From an uncultured Bacilli bacterium (GTDB lineage Bacteria; Bacillota_I; Bacilli_A; RF39; UBA660), in assembly GCA_947628685.1 (NCBI GenBank), contig CANRAT010000030.1, positions 1-17,020 on the forward strand: DNA of 17,020 nt. The letters run 5' to 3'. The position numbers and the translations under genes are program-made. Below the pieces are notes generated by a model. It saw only the letters and a program-made list of their open reading frames with translations, made no database searches and was not told the origin of the DNA. Below, in pieces: positions 1 through 6,327 of this stretch. Numbering within the stretch: position 1 is the stretch's first letter; the number at the start of each line of letters is the position of its first letter.

Positions 1-43
1 TTTTTGTTATTGCTTCTTCTTGTTCTTTTGTCCACTTATTCAC
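1..43 (-). CDS. addA: AddA, ATP-dependent helicase/nuclease subunit A (N-terminal fragment)
   Basis: Only the first 14 codons are in the window; the gene runs off the left edge. The peptide reads MNKWTKEQEEAITK, the usual N-terminus of AddA/RexA, where a Trp-Thr-x-x-Gln-x-x-Ala-Ile segment (Q motif) precedes the Walker A loop. The start is a GTG at 43-41, preceded by AAGG about 10 nt upstream and by an in-frame stop, so no longer form is possible. AddA is the UvrD-like helicase and nuclease partner of AddB in double-strand break resection. The identity rests on a short peptide, but the upstream addB on the same strand supports it strongly. Confidence 0.8.
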   Translation of the reverse strand, partial: MNKWTKEQEEAITK

Positions 44-119
44 TCTATCACATCCTTAATATTTAATTATTTTATTAATTTTATATGGTAATATTTAATC
101 ATTTTTGCATATACTATAT

Positions 120-148
120 TTGACAAATAATATTTTTTATGATATTAT
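120..148 (+). promoter_or_regulatory. Sigma-A promoter for the plus-strand small RNA at 155
   Basis: TTGACA (120-125), a 17-bp spacer and TATTAT (143-148) form a near-consensus sigma-A promoter. Transcription would start near 155, where the structured AGTGAGTGAGT segment begins. No open reading frame follows, which points to a noncoding transcript. Confidence 0.7.
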
Positions 149-154
149 TTGACT

Positions 155-258
155 AGTGAGTGAGTAGTTTGCTGAGAAACTAAAGGGAATGCTGAATGTA
201 TTCCAGCAAGCAATGACTTGTGGGAACCTTTAGTCAGAGGAAAACTCACTATTTTTTT
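155..258 (+). ncRNA. Predicted structured small RNA downstream of the DUF3800 gene
   Basis: A stretch of about 104 nt has its own promoter and ends in a closing helix followed by seven T (252-258). AGTGAGT (155-161, or 159-165 in a second register) pairs with ACTCACT (244-250). ACTAAAGG (179-186) pairs with CCTTTAGT (227-234), enclosing a 7-bp hairpin GGAATGC/GTATTCC (186-192/198-204) and a small CAAG/CTTG hairpin (207-210/217-220). TAGTTT (165-170) can instead pair with AAACTA (177-182), which competes with the ACTAAAGG helix. The base composition is richer in G+C than its surroundings. The T run overlaps the stop codon of the oppositely oriented DUF3800 gene. Candidate structured RNAs near DUF3800 genes have been reported by comparative genomics as the DUF3800 RNA motifs; which class this could belong to is unknown. 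The strand is inferred from the promoter and T run. Confidence 0.6.
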
Positions 259-976
259 ATACTATTTTTTCTAAATAAATTACTAATTCTTGAAATTCTT
301 TTGATGGTTGTTGTGTACTTGGAACATACTTTAAACCATATCCAATATATTTACTTTTATGAGTATAAAATTTAGGCTTTAAATATTTTATATATTGAAA
401 ATGAATTTTATCATTATATTTTAATGCTTGTCCTAATGAACTACAGCAACAATCTGCTAATTGTAAAAGTTTCTTTTTAGAATTTGGATATATTTTTATA
501 CCTGATATTTTAGAACTGTCAATTTTAAATTTTTTATTATTTTTATCATTTAAAAAATTTATTAATTCTTCTTTTCTTAAGTTACCTCTGCTACTAATAT
601 TTATATTTGCCATACCATTTTTTGAAGAAACATACCAACAAATTCTTTCAAATAAATACCCTGAAAAATAATTATATATATTATTAGAATGAATAAATTT
701 TATTTCAGTTGTATCTATCACAATATTTATAATTATTAAATCTGAATTGCTTATATGTTCCATTATCATTTTTTTGTTTGGAAATCCTTTAACTTTATTC
801 CAGTGCAACTGATTTTTAATATCTAACTCAAGATTACCTTTAATTTTGTCTACCATTTTTGAAATACTTAAATCTTTTTCCTTTTCAACTATTATAGCTG
901 TTAAGATGAAATATTTAGAGCCTCTATTAATTCCTTCATCTCCACTTTCATCAATATAAATATTAAACTCTCTCAT
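257..976 (-). CDS. DUF3800 domain protein
   Basis: A 239-residue protein with the DUF3800 signatures: an N-terminal acidic motif (IDESGD, residues 8-13), a middle LHWNKVKG segment (57-64, His58 and Lys61) and a C-terminal LLQLAD motif (170-175). The spaced acidic residues, Asp9, Glu10, Asp13 and Asp175, look like a metal-dependent active site, and the family has been suggested to have an RNase H-like fold; no reaction can be assigned from sequence. Three consecutive Cys follow the LAD motif (176-178), which is unusual. The start is supported by AAGGAG about 8 nt upstream. No convincing promoter was found. The gene sits alone between addB and addA on their strand and is flanked by two predicted plus-strand RNAs. 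DUF3800 genes are common in accessory regions, so acquisition here is plausible. Confidence 0.85.
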   Translation of the reverse strand: MREFNIYIDESGDEGINRGSKYFILTAIIVEKEKDLSISKMVDKIKGNLELDIKNQLHWNKVKGFPNKKMIMEHISNSDLIIINIVIDTTEIKFIHSNNIYNYFSGYLFERICWYVSSKNGMANINISSRGNLRKEELINFLNDKNNKKFKIDSSKISGIKIYPNSKKKLLQLADCCCSSLGQALKYNDKIHFQYIKYLKPKFYTHKSKYIGYGLKYVPSTQQPSKEFQELVIYLEKIV

Positions 977-1024
977 AATTTTACTCCTTATATAATTTTT
1001 TTAAATACTGAATGATATATTAAA

Positions 1025-1052
1025 CTTACATAATATTTACAAATAATATTTT
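1025..1052 (+). promoter_or_regulatory. Possible promoter for the plus-strand RNA at 1059
   Basis: CTTACA (1025-1030), a 16-bp spacer and TATTTT (1047-1052) give a moderate sigma-A match. It would start transcription near 1059, at the first base of the AAGCA/TGCTT hairpin. It is weaker than the promoter at 120-148, and AT-rich sequence gives such matches by chance. Confidence 0.35.
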
Positions 1053-1058
1053 TCATTA

Positions 1059-1168
1059 AAGCAGTGATGCTTCTAAAACTGTGCTCAAACGAGCGTATCG
1101 GTTAAACTCGAATGACTGTGACCATTTGATCGTATGACTATTACAATGTAATAGTCACTTTTTATTTT
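1059..1168 (+). ncRNA. Predicted structured small RNA upstream of the DUF3800 gene
   Basis: A G+C-richer island of about 110 nt forms a string of hairpins: AAGCA/TGCTT closed by a GTGA tetraloop of the GNRA type (1059-1072); GTGCTC/GAGCGT with loop AAAC (1081-1096, two wobble pairs); TCGAATG/CATTTGA (1108-1114/1123-1129); and a 10-bp terminator stem. No open reading frame is present. The segment is divergent from the DUF3800 gene, whose start is about 80 bp away. The plus strand is inferred because the T-rich tail lies only on that side. This may be a second DUF3800-associated RNA, or the other end of one inserted unit. Confidence 0.5.
1135..1168 (+). terminator. Rho-independent terminator of the 1059 RNA
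   Basis: TGACTATTAC (1135-1144) pairs perfectly with GTAATAGTCA (1148-1157) around a three-base loop, followed by TTTTTATTTT (1159-1168). The minus strand has no T run beyond the stem, so the terminator works for plus-strand transcription only and would also limit antisense reading into addB. Confidence 0.8.
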
Positions 1169-1215
1169 GTTAGAAAATTTATTATTTTAAAAATAATGAT
1201 TTATATTGATAATAT

Positions 1216-1235
1216 AATTCTACTTAATTAGAATT
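1216..1235 (-). terminator. Weak stem-loop after addB
   Basis: AATTCTA (1216-1222) and TAGAATT (1229-1235) form a 7-bp AT-rich stem just past the addB stop. The minus-strand tail is only modestly T-rich, so termination would be weak. Confidence 0.3.
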
Positions 1236-1238
1236 TTC

Positions 1239-3545
1239 TTAATTTTCTTCTGTTTCACTACTTTTTATATTTACATAATCATATTCTTTTTTAAAACACA
1301 AATCCCTATATTTACAAAATTCACAACCTATTGCCTCTTTATCAAATTTAGGATTTATATCGAATTTAGAATCAAGTATATTTAAAACAACTTCATCTAT
1401 TTTCTTCTTTGTAATATCTATTACATTATTAATTTCTTCATCACTCATCATGTGTTTTAAACTACTTGCTGAAAAATTACCATCTTTATTAACTTTAATT
1501 CCATCTATCACACTACTATCCATATAATTATAATCAAATTTTTCAAGTATTTCCTTATTGGTATTAGTAAATCCAATAAGTTTCAAACTTTTTTCTTTTT
1601 CTTCATCTGATTTATTATCGAGTGTTATATTCTGAAGGTAAAATCCTGCAAAATGTATATTTTTATATGCATAACTTGATAAATACATATAAACAGGAAG
1701 TTGAAGCCCTATCCCACTATCTATATATTTTAAACTTGGCTTTTTAACATATGTTTTATAATCTATTATAGATGCAATAGTTATATCATTAATAGTATCA
1801 TAAACTATTTTATCTATAAATCCTACAAAATTTATATTGTCTTTTATAGGAATTTTAATAAATTTTTCAGTATCACATTTTTTTAGTTTTGAAAAACTTT
1901 CTTGGTGCTTTAAAACTTTAACTAAATACTTTAAATTTTCTATTACTCTTTTTATGAAAAATTTATTTGAATTAGTAAGAGTTAAATTTTCTTTATCTAT
2001 ATATTCATAAACAGTTTTTTCTATATCTATATCCTCTTTAACAATTTTCTCAAGAATATAGTGATAAATATTACCTAGAGTTATACCAAAACTATCTATA
2101 GTACTCTTAAGTCCTAGTATTTTTTCTACATAGAATCTAAATGCACATCTATTATAATTATCCATAGATGTATAAGATAAATTAAAACTATCTTGCTTTT
2201 TTATTAAATTATTTAACTTTTCTTTTGATAATCCTGTAAATGCATGTGAATATGTATTATATGGAATATCATAGTTAGAATTAAGTAATTTTAATGTATC
2301 AGTAACACTTCCAAATTTTATTAATTCATCTAAACAACTAGAAAGGTAAAGTGAATCACTAAGATTACTATAACTTATTTTATAATCAATACCACCTTTT
2401 AAAACATCTAGTTTTAAATCATCTATTATACTAGATGGATAAAATACACTAAATGGAGTTTTTAACTTATATGTAATAGTTAAATTTTTAATGTTTTTAA
2501 TAGCATTTATAGTGTCTATTTTTTCTTTTTTATTTTTTTGATTAGTATTATCCATATAAGATGGTTTAATTTTATTACTTATATAATCTTCATCTTTATA
2601 AAGTTTCGGTATTATTCCTTGATTGAATCCTAACATAAATACATATTCATCTTTAAAATTATAAGTCTTATAATCTACTATTTCTATTTGATTAGTATAC
2701 TTATCTTGTTTTATATATGTATGATTAAGATCATACTCTATTAATCTTTTTAAATCCTTTTTATCTTCACACCATATATATTTATTACAAATTGAAATAA
2801 TTTTATTATATGTATCTTTATTTTCATAAGCGGATATTTCTTTTATCGCATTTTCTATCCCACTATCTAAAAATTTAAAAAACTTATTACCTATTAAAGT
2901 AGATATTATAGGTGTATTATTAGTCTTATTTATCTTTAAATTATAAAAGTTAAATATTTTAGTTATTATATTTATGTAGTCAGTACCAACATTAGTTAAT
3001 TTAATATCATCTATACTAACTCCTTTATTTATAAGAGATGATATGCTTCTAGCTATAAATTCTACTTCATCATTAATATTATCAAATTCATATACTTTAG
3101 GTATATAGTTATTTACTTCTTTTTTTATTTCTTTTATATTTAAATCTCTTAATAAATATTTTTCAAATTTTGATAATGAATAATTATAAATTATAATTTT
3201 TTTGTCTTTAATTAATTTTTTAAATCTATTATTAAATATAAGTAAATTATTGCTTATTAATTCACGCTTTATATTTACTAAAAAGTCTAATTTTTCTATA
3301 TTATAAGTTTTATTTTCTACATATATTAAATTATCTAAATATTCTTTTGCTATTTCATACTTAATGTTATATTTATTCATAAGGTAAAGTATAGACTTTT
3401 CATCATAATCAAAATAATAATTTTTTATAAACTCATTCATACTAAAAAATTTTATATTAATTAACCTTTTTATATTTTTTAGTATTTCTATTTTTTCATC
3501 TTCATTACATATTACTATAGAGTTTTGAGTTAAAACATCTACCAT
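1239..3545 (-). CDS. addB: AddB-type helicase-nuclease subunit B, short form
   Basis: The 768-residue product is an AddB/RexB-like subunit of the AddAB end-resection enzyme. The C-terminal RecB-family nuclease is intact in sequence: GNIYHYILE (His495), GFID (Asp578) and DYKT (Asp595, Lys597). The iron-sulfur cysteines typical of AddB are present: Cys467 in NRCAFRFYVEKIL, then Cys741, Cys744 and Cys750 (CEFCKYRDLC). FMLGFNQGIIP (303-313) matches the helicase-like motif before the nuclease domain. Typical Firmicutes AddB proteins are near 1150 residues, so this one is clearly short, and no Walker A GxGKS is seen at its N-terminus. The start is placed at 3545, not at an ATG 18 bases upstream, because GGTGG lies 4 nt before it and the promoter would start transcription between the two ATGs. 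AddA follows after the DUF3800 insertion. Confidence 0.85.
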   Translation of the reverse strand: MVDVLTQNSIVICNEDEKIEILKNIKRLINIKFFSMNEFIKNYYFDYDEKSILYLMNKYNIKYEIAKEYLDNLIYVENKTYNIEKLDFLVNIKRELISNNLLIFNNRFKKLIKDKKIIIYNYSLSKFEKYLLRDLNIKEIKKEVNNYIPKVYEFDNINDEVEFIARSISSLINKGVSIDDIKLTNVGTDYINIITKIFNFYNLKINKTNNTPIISTLIGNKFFKFLDSGIENAIKEISAYENKDTYNKIISICNKYIWCEDKKDLKRLIEYDLNHTYIKQDKYTNQIEIVDYKTYNFKDEYVFMLGFNQGIIPKLYKDEDYISNKIKPSYMDNTNQKNKKEKIDTINAIKNIKNLTITYKLKTPFSVFYPSSIIDDLKLDVLKGGIDYKISYSNLSDSLYLSSCLDELIKFGSVTDTLKLLNSNYDIPYNTYSHAFTGLSKEKLNNLIKKQDSFNLSYTSMDNYNRCAFRFYVEKILGLKSTIDSFGITLGNIYHYILEKIVKEDIDIEKTVYEYIDKENLTLTNSNKFFIKRVIENLKYLVKVLKHQESFSKLKKCDTEKFIKIPIKDNINFVGFIDKIVYDTINDITIASIIDYKTYVKKPSLKYIDSGIGLQLPVYMYLSSYAYKNIHFAGFYLQNITLDNKSDEEKEKSLKLIGFTNTNKEILEKFDYNYMDSSVIDGIKVNKDGNFSASSLKHMMSDEEINNVIDITKKKIDEVVLNILDSKFDINPKFDKEAIGCEFCKYRDLCFKKEYDYVNIKSSETEEN

Positions 3546-3561
3546 ACTACCACCTATATTC

Positions 3562-3590
3562 ATTATACAATATTTTTAAGTTTTTAAAAA
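3562..3590 (-). promoter_or_regulatory. addB: Candidate addB promoter
   Basis: On the minus strand TATAAT (3567-3562) lies 17 bp after a poor -35 (TTTTTA, 3590-3585). The start site would fall near 3555, leaving a leader of about 10 nt. It sits directly after the terminator of the preceding gene, which favours independent transcription of addB. Confidence 0.45.
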
Positions 3591-3591
3591 G

Positions 3592-3619
3592 AAAAACTAT
3601 TATATTTTTAGTATAATAG
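3592..3619 (-). terminator. Rho-independent terminator of the two-TM coiled-coil gene
   Basis: CTATTATA (3597-3604) and TATAATAG (3612-3619) form an 8-bp stem. On the minus strand it is followed by TTTTT and further T-rich sequence. It separates the upstream gene from addB. Confidence 0.65.
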
Positions 3620-3622
3620 CTT

Positions 3623-4327
3623 TTAAATTTTCTTAACTAATTTTTTTCCATGTTCATTTATTATTTTTTCAATTTCACTTAATTGTTCTTCAGTATAATC
3701 TTCTTCAAATCTTTTTCTTAAAGTTCCACTTTGTTGATACTTCATCAAATCTTCCATACAATAACCACACATTTTATATAAATTTATTCGTTCTCTTATT
3801 TTTTTCAATTTATGGTTATTTTTTAATTCAAATACTTTAACATCCTCTATATTATTAATATTTTTCTTATTTCTTTTTAATTTTTTTAATTTTGATTTTT
3901 CAAAAGTTAAATTTTTATTTAATTCTTCTATGGTTAAAGTAAGTGAATTTATTTCATTTTTTAAATGAAGTCTATCAAATAACTCCATCACTTTTGTAAT
4001 ACACATTAAAGATAGTGAAGATGCCATAATAAACATAGCTATTAAAATCGAATTATTAAATAATAAAGCACCTGAAATTATCAAAGGAATAATAAACTCT
4101 ATAACATAGAGTGGTAAAAATTTACCCTTTTTAAATTTTGTTAAGAGTGTTGTTTGGGCACTTATTAATTTTTCATTTGAAATTTTTATTTCTTTACTTA
4201 TTTCCTCTATTAAATTTTCCTCTATTAATATATCATCAAGATTATCTTGATAATCATAGTTAATTTTTCCTAGTTTATCATCTGATACAATTACTTTATT
4301 TTTACTTTTCTTATATTCTGTTTTCAT
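3623..4327 (-). CDS. Unknown protein with two membrane segments and coiled coils
   Basis: A 234-residue protein of unknown function. The N-terminal 70 residues are charged and helical, then two adjacent hydrophobic segments (about 71-90 and 93-112) form a membrane hairpin, so both flanks should face the same side. A Lys/Glu-rich coiled coil (about 115-165) and a basic C-terminal region follow; the latter contains Cys-Gly-Tyr-Cys. The start at 4327 is chosen because GGAGG lies just upstream; an in-frame ATG 18 bases earlier precedes that site. The gene is monocistronic, with its own promoter and terminator, between the ftsL terminator and addB. I do not recognise the family. Confidence 0.8.
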   Translation of the reverse strand: MKTEYKKSKNKVIVSDDKLGKINYDYQDNLDDILIEENLIEEISKEIKISNEKLISAQTTLLTKFKKGKFLPLYVIEFIIPLIISGALLFNNSILIAMFIMASSLSLMCITKVMELFDRLHLKNEINSLTLTIEELNKNLTFEKSKLKKLKRNKKNINNIEDVKVFELKNNHKLKKIRERINLYKMCGYCMEDLMKYQQSGTLRKRFEEDYTEEQLSEIEKIINEHGKKLVKKI

Positions 4328-4354
4328 TTTTTTCCTCCATAACAATGTGAATTA

Positions 4355-4383
4355 ATTATACTATTTATAAAGACTTTTGTAAA
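4355..4383 (-). promoter_or_regulatory. Sigma-A promoter of the two-TM coiled-coil gene
   Basis: On the minus strand TTTACA (4383-4378), a 17-bp spacer and TATAAT (4360-4355) precede the gene, with a leader of about 20 nt carrying GGAGG. Confidence 0.75.
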
Positions 4384-4390
4384 TACTTTT

Positions 4391-4419
4391 TCAAAAGAAA
4401 AAGTAGTAAATACTACTTT
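4391..4419 (-). terminator. Terminator after ftsL
   Basis: AAAGTAG (4400-4406) pairs with CTACTTT (4413-4419), followed on the minus strand by TTCTTTT. The ftsL stop codon lies inside the stem. This ends the mraZ-rsmH-ftsL unit, so ftsL is its last gene. Confidence 0.6.
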
Positions 4420-4706
4420 ACTACTATTATATTCTCATTATTATATGCAAGACCTTTATCATTTAATACTGGACTTAAATTTTCATATGATATTAACTCA
4501 TTAACCTGCATCATTAAACTTTGATTTTTCTTTTCTTGTGCTTCTATTTTATAAGAAATTTTTTCTATGTCCATTTTAATATTACTAGCACTAGCACTTG
4601 AGAATACCTTTAACACAATTGTAAGTATAAGGCATAAAAATCCCAATGTATAAAGTGCTTTTTCACCACGTGTTAAAGTTCTCCAAATTCTAGTACTCTT
4701 TTTCAT
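4413..4706 (-). CDS. ftsL: FtsL-like cell division protein
   Basis: A 97-residue bitopic protein: a basic cytoplasmic start (MKKSTRIWRTLTRGEK), one membrane segment (about 18-37) and a short outer coiled coil (about 42-70) ending near NNENIIVVK. Size, topology and position directly after rsmH match FtsL, which with DivIC/FtsB joins the septal peptidoglycan synthase complex. FtsL sequences diverge strongly, so the call depends on context. The ATG is four bases after the rsmH stop and the ribosome site is weak, so translational coupling is likely. The usual next genes (penicillin-binding protein, mraY, murD) do not follow. Confidence 0.75.
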   Translation of the reverse strand: MKKSTRIWRTLTRGEKALYTLGFLCLILTIVLKVFSSASASNIKMDIEKISYKIEAQEKKNQSLMMQVNELISYENLSPVLNDKGLAYNNENIIVVK

Positions 4707-4710
4707 ATTA

Positions 4711-5622
4711 TCAACCGATTCTTTCTATTATTCTTAGTTTTGCACTTCTAGCTCTATTATTTTCTATTAATTCTTGATTTGATGGAGTTATTGTTTTTAT
4801 AACTCTATATTTTGGTAAATATTCATCTGGTATTACAGGTAATTTTTTTAGATTATCATCTATTTTACTTACACTGTTAAATATATCTTTACATATTTTG
4901 TCTTCTAATGAATGGAATGTTATAACACAAATTCTACCACCTACGTTAAGTAGTTCAAGCGAATCTTTTAAACTTTTTTCAAATACGTTTAATTCATCAT
5001 TAACTTCTATTCTTATTGCTTGAAATACCTTACGAGCAGGATGTTTTTCTCTTTTGTATTTTTCAGGAACATTATTTTTTATTACTTCAACAAGTTCTAA
5101 AGTTGACTCTATTGGTCTTGAATTTATTATTCCTTTTGCTATACTAGATGCATATTTTTCTTCTCCATATCTATAAAATATATCTACCAATTTTTCATAG
5201 GAATAAGTATTTACAACTTCATAGGCATCTTTAGTATTTTCTTTATCCATTCTCATATCAAGTCTTGAATCTTGATGAAAACTAAATCCTCTTTCTTTTT
5301 CATCTAATTGTGGACTAGATACTCCAAGATCATAAAGTATTCCATCTACTCTTTTAACATTTCTTTTATCTAATTCTTTTTTTATATTGACAAAGTTTTC
5401 TTTTATTACCTCATAGTTTTTTCCAATTTCATTTAGTCGTTTTATACTTGAGTTAATTGCATCGCTATCTTGATCAAACGCATATAAAAAACCTTTATTT
5501 ATTCTTTTTAATATTTCACTGCTATGACCTGCATAGCCTAAAGTGCAGTCTACAATTACACTATCATCTTTTAAATTAAGGTTTTCTATGCATTCGTTTA
5601 ATAATACTGATTTATGTTTCAT
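4711..5622 (-). CDS. rsmH: 16S rRNA (cytosine1402-N4)-methyltransferase RsmH
   Basis: A full-length 303-residue RsmH (MraW), which methylates N4 of C1402 in the decoding centre of 16S rRNA using S-adenosylmethionine. The N-terminus has HKSVLLNE, then the SAM-binding loop DCTLGYAGHSSEIL (about 25-38) and the acidic DQD that ends strand 2. Later family signatures are GILYDLGVSSPQLDEKERGFSF, ARKVFQAIRIEVNDEL and ITFHSLEDK, and the C-terminus shows the usual NNRARSAKLR. The ATG lies inside the 3' end of mraZ (11-base overlap), so the two are translationally coupled in the standard mraZ-rsmH-ftsL order. Confidence 0.97.
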   Translation of the reverse strand: MKHKSVLLNECIENLNLKDDSVIVDCTLGYAGHSSEILKRINKGFLYAFDQDSDAINSSIKRLNEIGKNYEVIKENFVNIKKELDKRNVKRVDGILYDLGVSSPQLDEKERGFSFHQDSRLDMRMDKENTKDAYEVVNTYSYEKLVDIFYRYGEEKYASSIAKGIINSRPIESTLELVEVIKNNVPEKYKREKHPARKVFQAIRIEVNDELNVFEKSLKDSLELLNVGGRICVITFHSLEDKICKDIFNSVSKIDDNLKKLPVIPDEYLPKYRVIKTITPSNQELIENNRARSAKLRIIERIG

Positions 5623-6052
5623 GATAATAATTGCTTGAGAAAAGACTATCTGCTATATCTGATAAATTTTCTTCATTAGTTGCAATAAATTCTTCCCAGC
5701 GTTCCTTACTCCATATTTCAAGTTTTTCATCTACTCCAATAATGATGCAATCTTTTTCTAATTTGGCAAATTCTACTAAAGGGTTTGGTATGTTGATTCT
5801 TCCTTGTTTATCGTATTCACATATAGTTGCACCCGATAAAAATATCCTCATAAACTGTCTTTTTTCTTTTGTATCAGGTAATTCTTTATACTTATTGATT
5901 ATTTTATCCCACTCTAATTTAGGATATAAAAATAAGCAACCATCGAGTCCACGAGTAACTATAAAGTTTTCTCCTAAATCATCACGTACCTTTGATGGAA
6001 CAATGATTCTTCCTTTAGAATCTATACTATGATGATACTCCCCCATAAACAT
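5612..6052 (-). CDS. mraZ: Transcriptional regulator MraZ
   Basis: A 146-residue MraZ with two AbrB-like repeats, marked by the paired signatures SIDSKGRIIVPSK (about 9-21) and EYDKQGRINIP. MraZ binds repeated boxes before its own gene and controls the division and wall cluster. The start is placed at ATG 6052, 9 nt after GGTGG; an in-frame TTG nine bases earlier is too close to that site. A four-box operator covers the leader, so autoregulation is likely. The first gene of the mraZ-rsmH-ftsL unit. Confidence 0.96.
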   Translation of the reverse strand: MFMGEYHHSIDSKGRIIVPSKVRDDLGENFIVTRGLDGCLFLYPKLEWDKIINKYKELPDTKEKRQFMRIFLSGATICEYDKQGRINIPNPLVEFAKLEKDCIIIGVDEKLEIWSKERWEEFIATNEENLSDIADSLFSSNYYHET

Positions 6053-6061
6053 AGTTATCAA

Positions 6062-6096
6062 CCACCTTTTACCACTTTATGTCACTTTGTACCACC
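6062..6096 (-). promoter_or_regulatory. MraZ box array, four direct repeats
   Basis: On the minus strand four RGTGR pentamers lie exactly 10 bp apart: GGTGG (6096-6092), AGTGA (6086-6082), AGTGG (6076-6072) and GGTGG (6066-6062). The periodic AAAGTG-like boxes resemble MraZ operators described in Mollicutes. The array covers the expected transcription start, and the last box also serves as the mraZ ribosome site, so MraZ binding should repress its own operon. Confidence 0.75.
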
Positions 6097-6125
6097 ATTA
6101 TACCCAATTTTATTCCATTTGTAAA
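6097..6125 (-). promoter_or_regulatory. Sigma-A promoter of mraZ-rsmH-ftsL
   Basis: On the minus strand TTTACA (6125-6120), a 17-bp spacer and a perfect TATAAT (6102-6097). The first MraZ box begins one base after the -10 element. Confidence 0.85.
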
Positions 6126-6164
6126 TAGGTTTTAAAGAAAAAATATATATTTTTTTAAAAATGT

Positions 6165-6189
6165 AAAATAAAAAGAGGTAGCCTCTTTT
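6165..6189 (-). terminator. Terminator of the tiny YjcZ-like genes
   Basis: AAAAGAGG (6171-6178) and CCTCTTTT (6182-6189) form an 8-bp stem with a TAG loop. The minus-strand tail reads TATTTT. The stem abuts the stop codon of the 42-residue gene and separates it from the mraZ promoter. Confidence 0.75.
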
Positions 6190-6317
6190 TAATATAAGCA
6201 AGATCCTATTATAATAGCAAGTAAAATGTATAACACTATTATTATTACAAATCCGCTATTATTTCTGCATCCTGTTACTTGTGTATTAGTTTCGCAACAT
6301 GAATTATTTGAACTCAT
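6189..6317 (-). CDS. Tiny membrane protein, YjcZ-like (42 aa)
   Basis: A 42-residue product: a polar, Cys-containing head (MSSNNSCCETNTQVTGCRNN) followed by SGFVIIIVLYILLAIIIGSC, which matches the tiny YjcZ family (Gly-Phe, then a Val/Ile/Leu-rich helix ending in Ile-Gly). In Bacillus these are sporulation-associated membrane peptides of unclear role. The ribosome site AGGAGGTGAG overlaps the stop codon of the gene before it, so the pair is probably translationally coupled. The four Cys residues are unusual for the family. Confidence 0.75.
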   Translation of the reverse strand: MSSNNSCCETNTQVTGCRNNSGFVIIIVLYILLAIIIGSCLY

Positions 6318-6327
6318 AACTCACCTC

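Noticed and set aside
155..258. Hammerhead ribozyme
   Set aside because: CTGA and GAAA-like strings occur, but not in the required CTGANGA-stem-GAAA arrangement.
155..1168. The two structured RNAs as terminal inverted repeats of a mobile element
   Set aside because: They are not inverted copies of each other, and no target-site duplication was found by eye.
5631..6032. Open frame antisense to mraZ
   Set aside because: Low-complexity translation with no ribosome site, fully covered by a well-supported gene; the same applies to open frames opposite ytxH, trmB and glyS.
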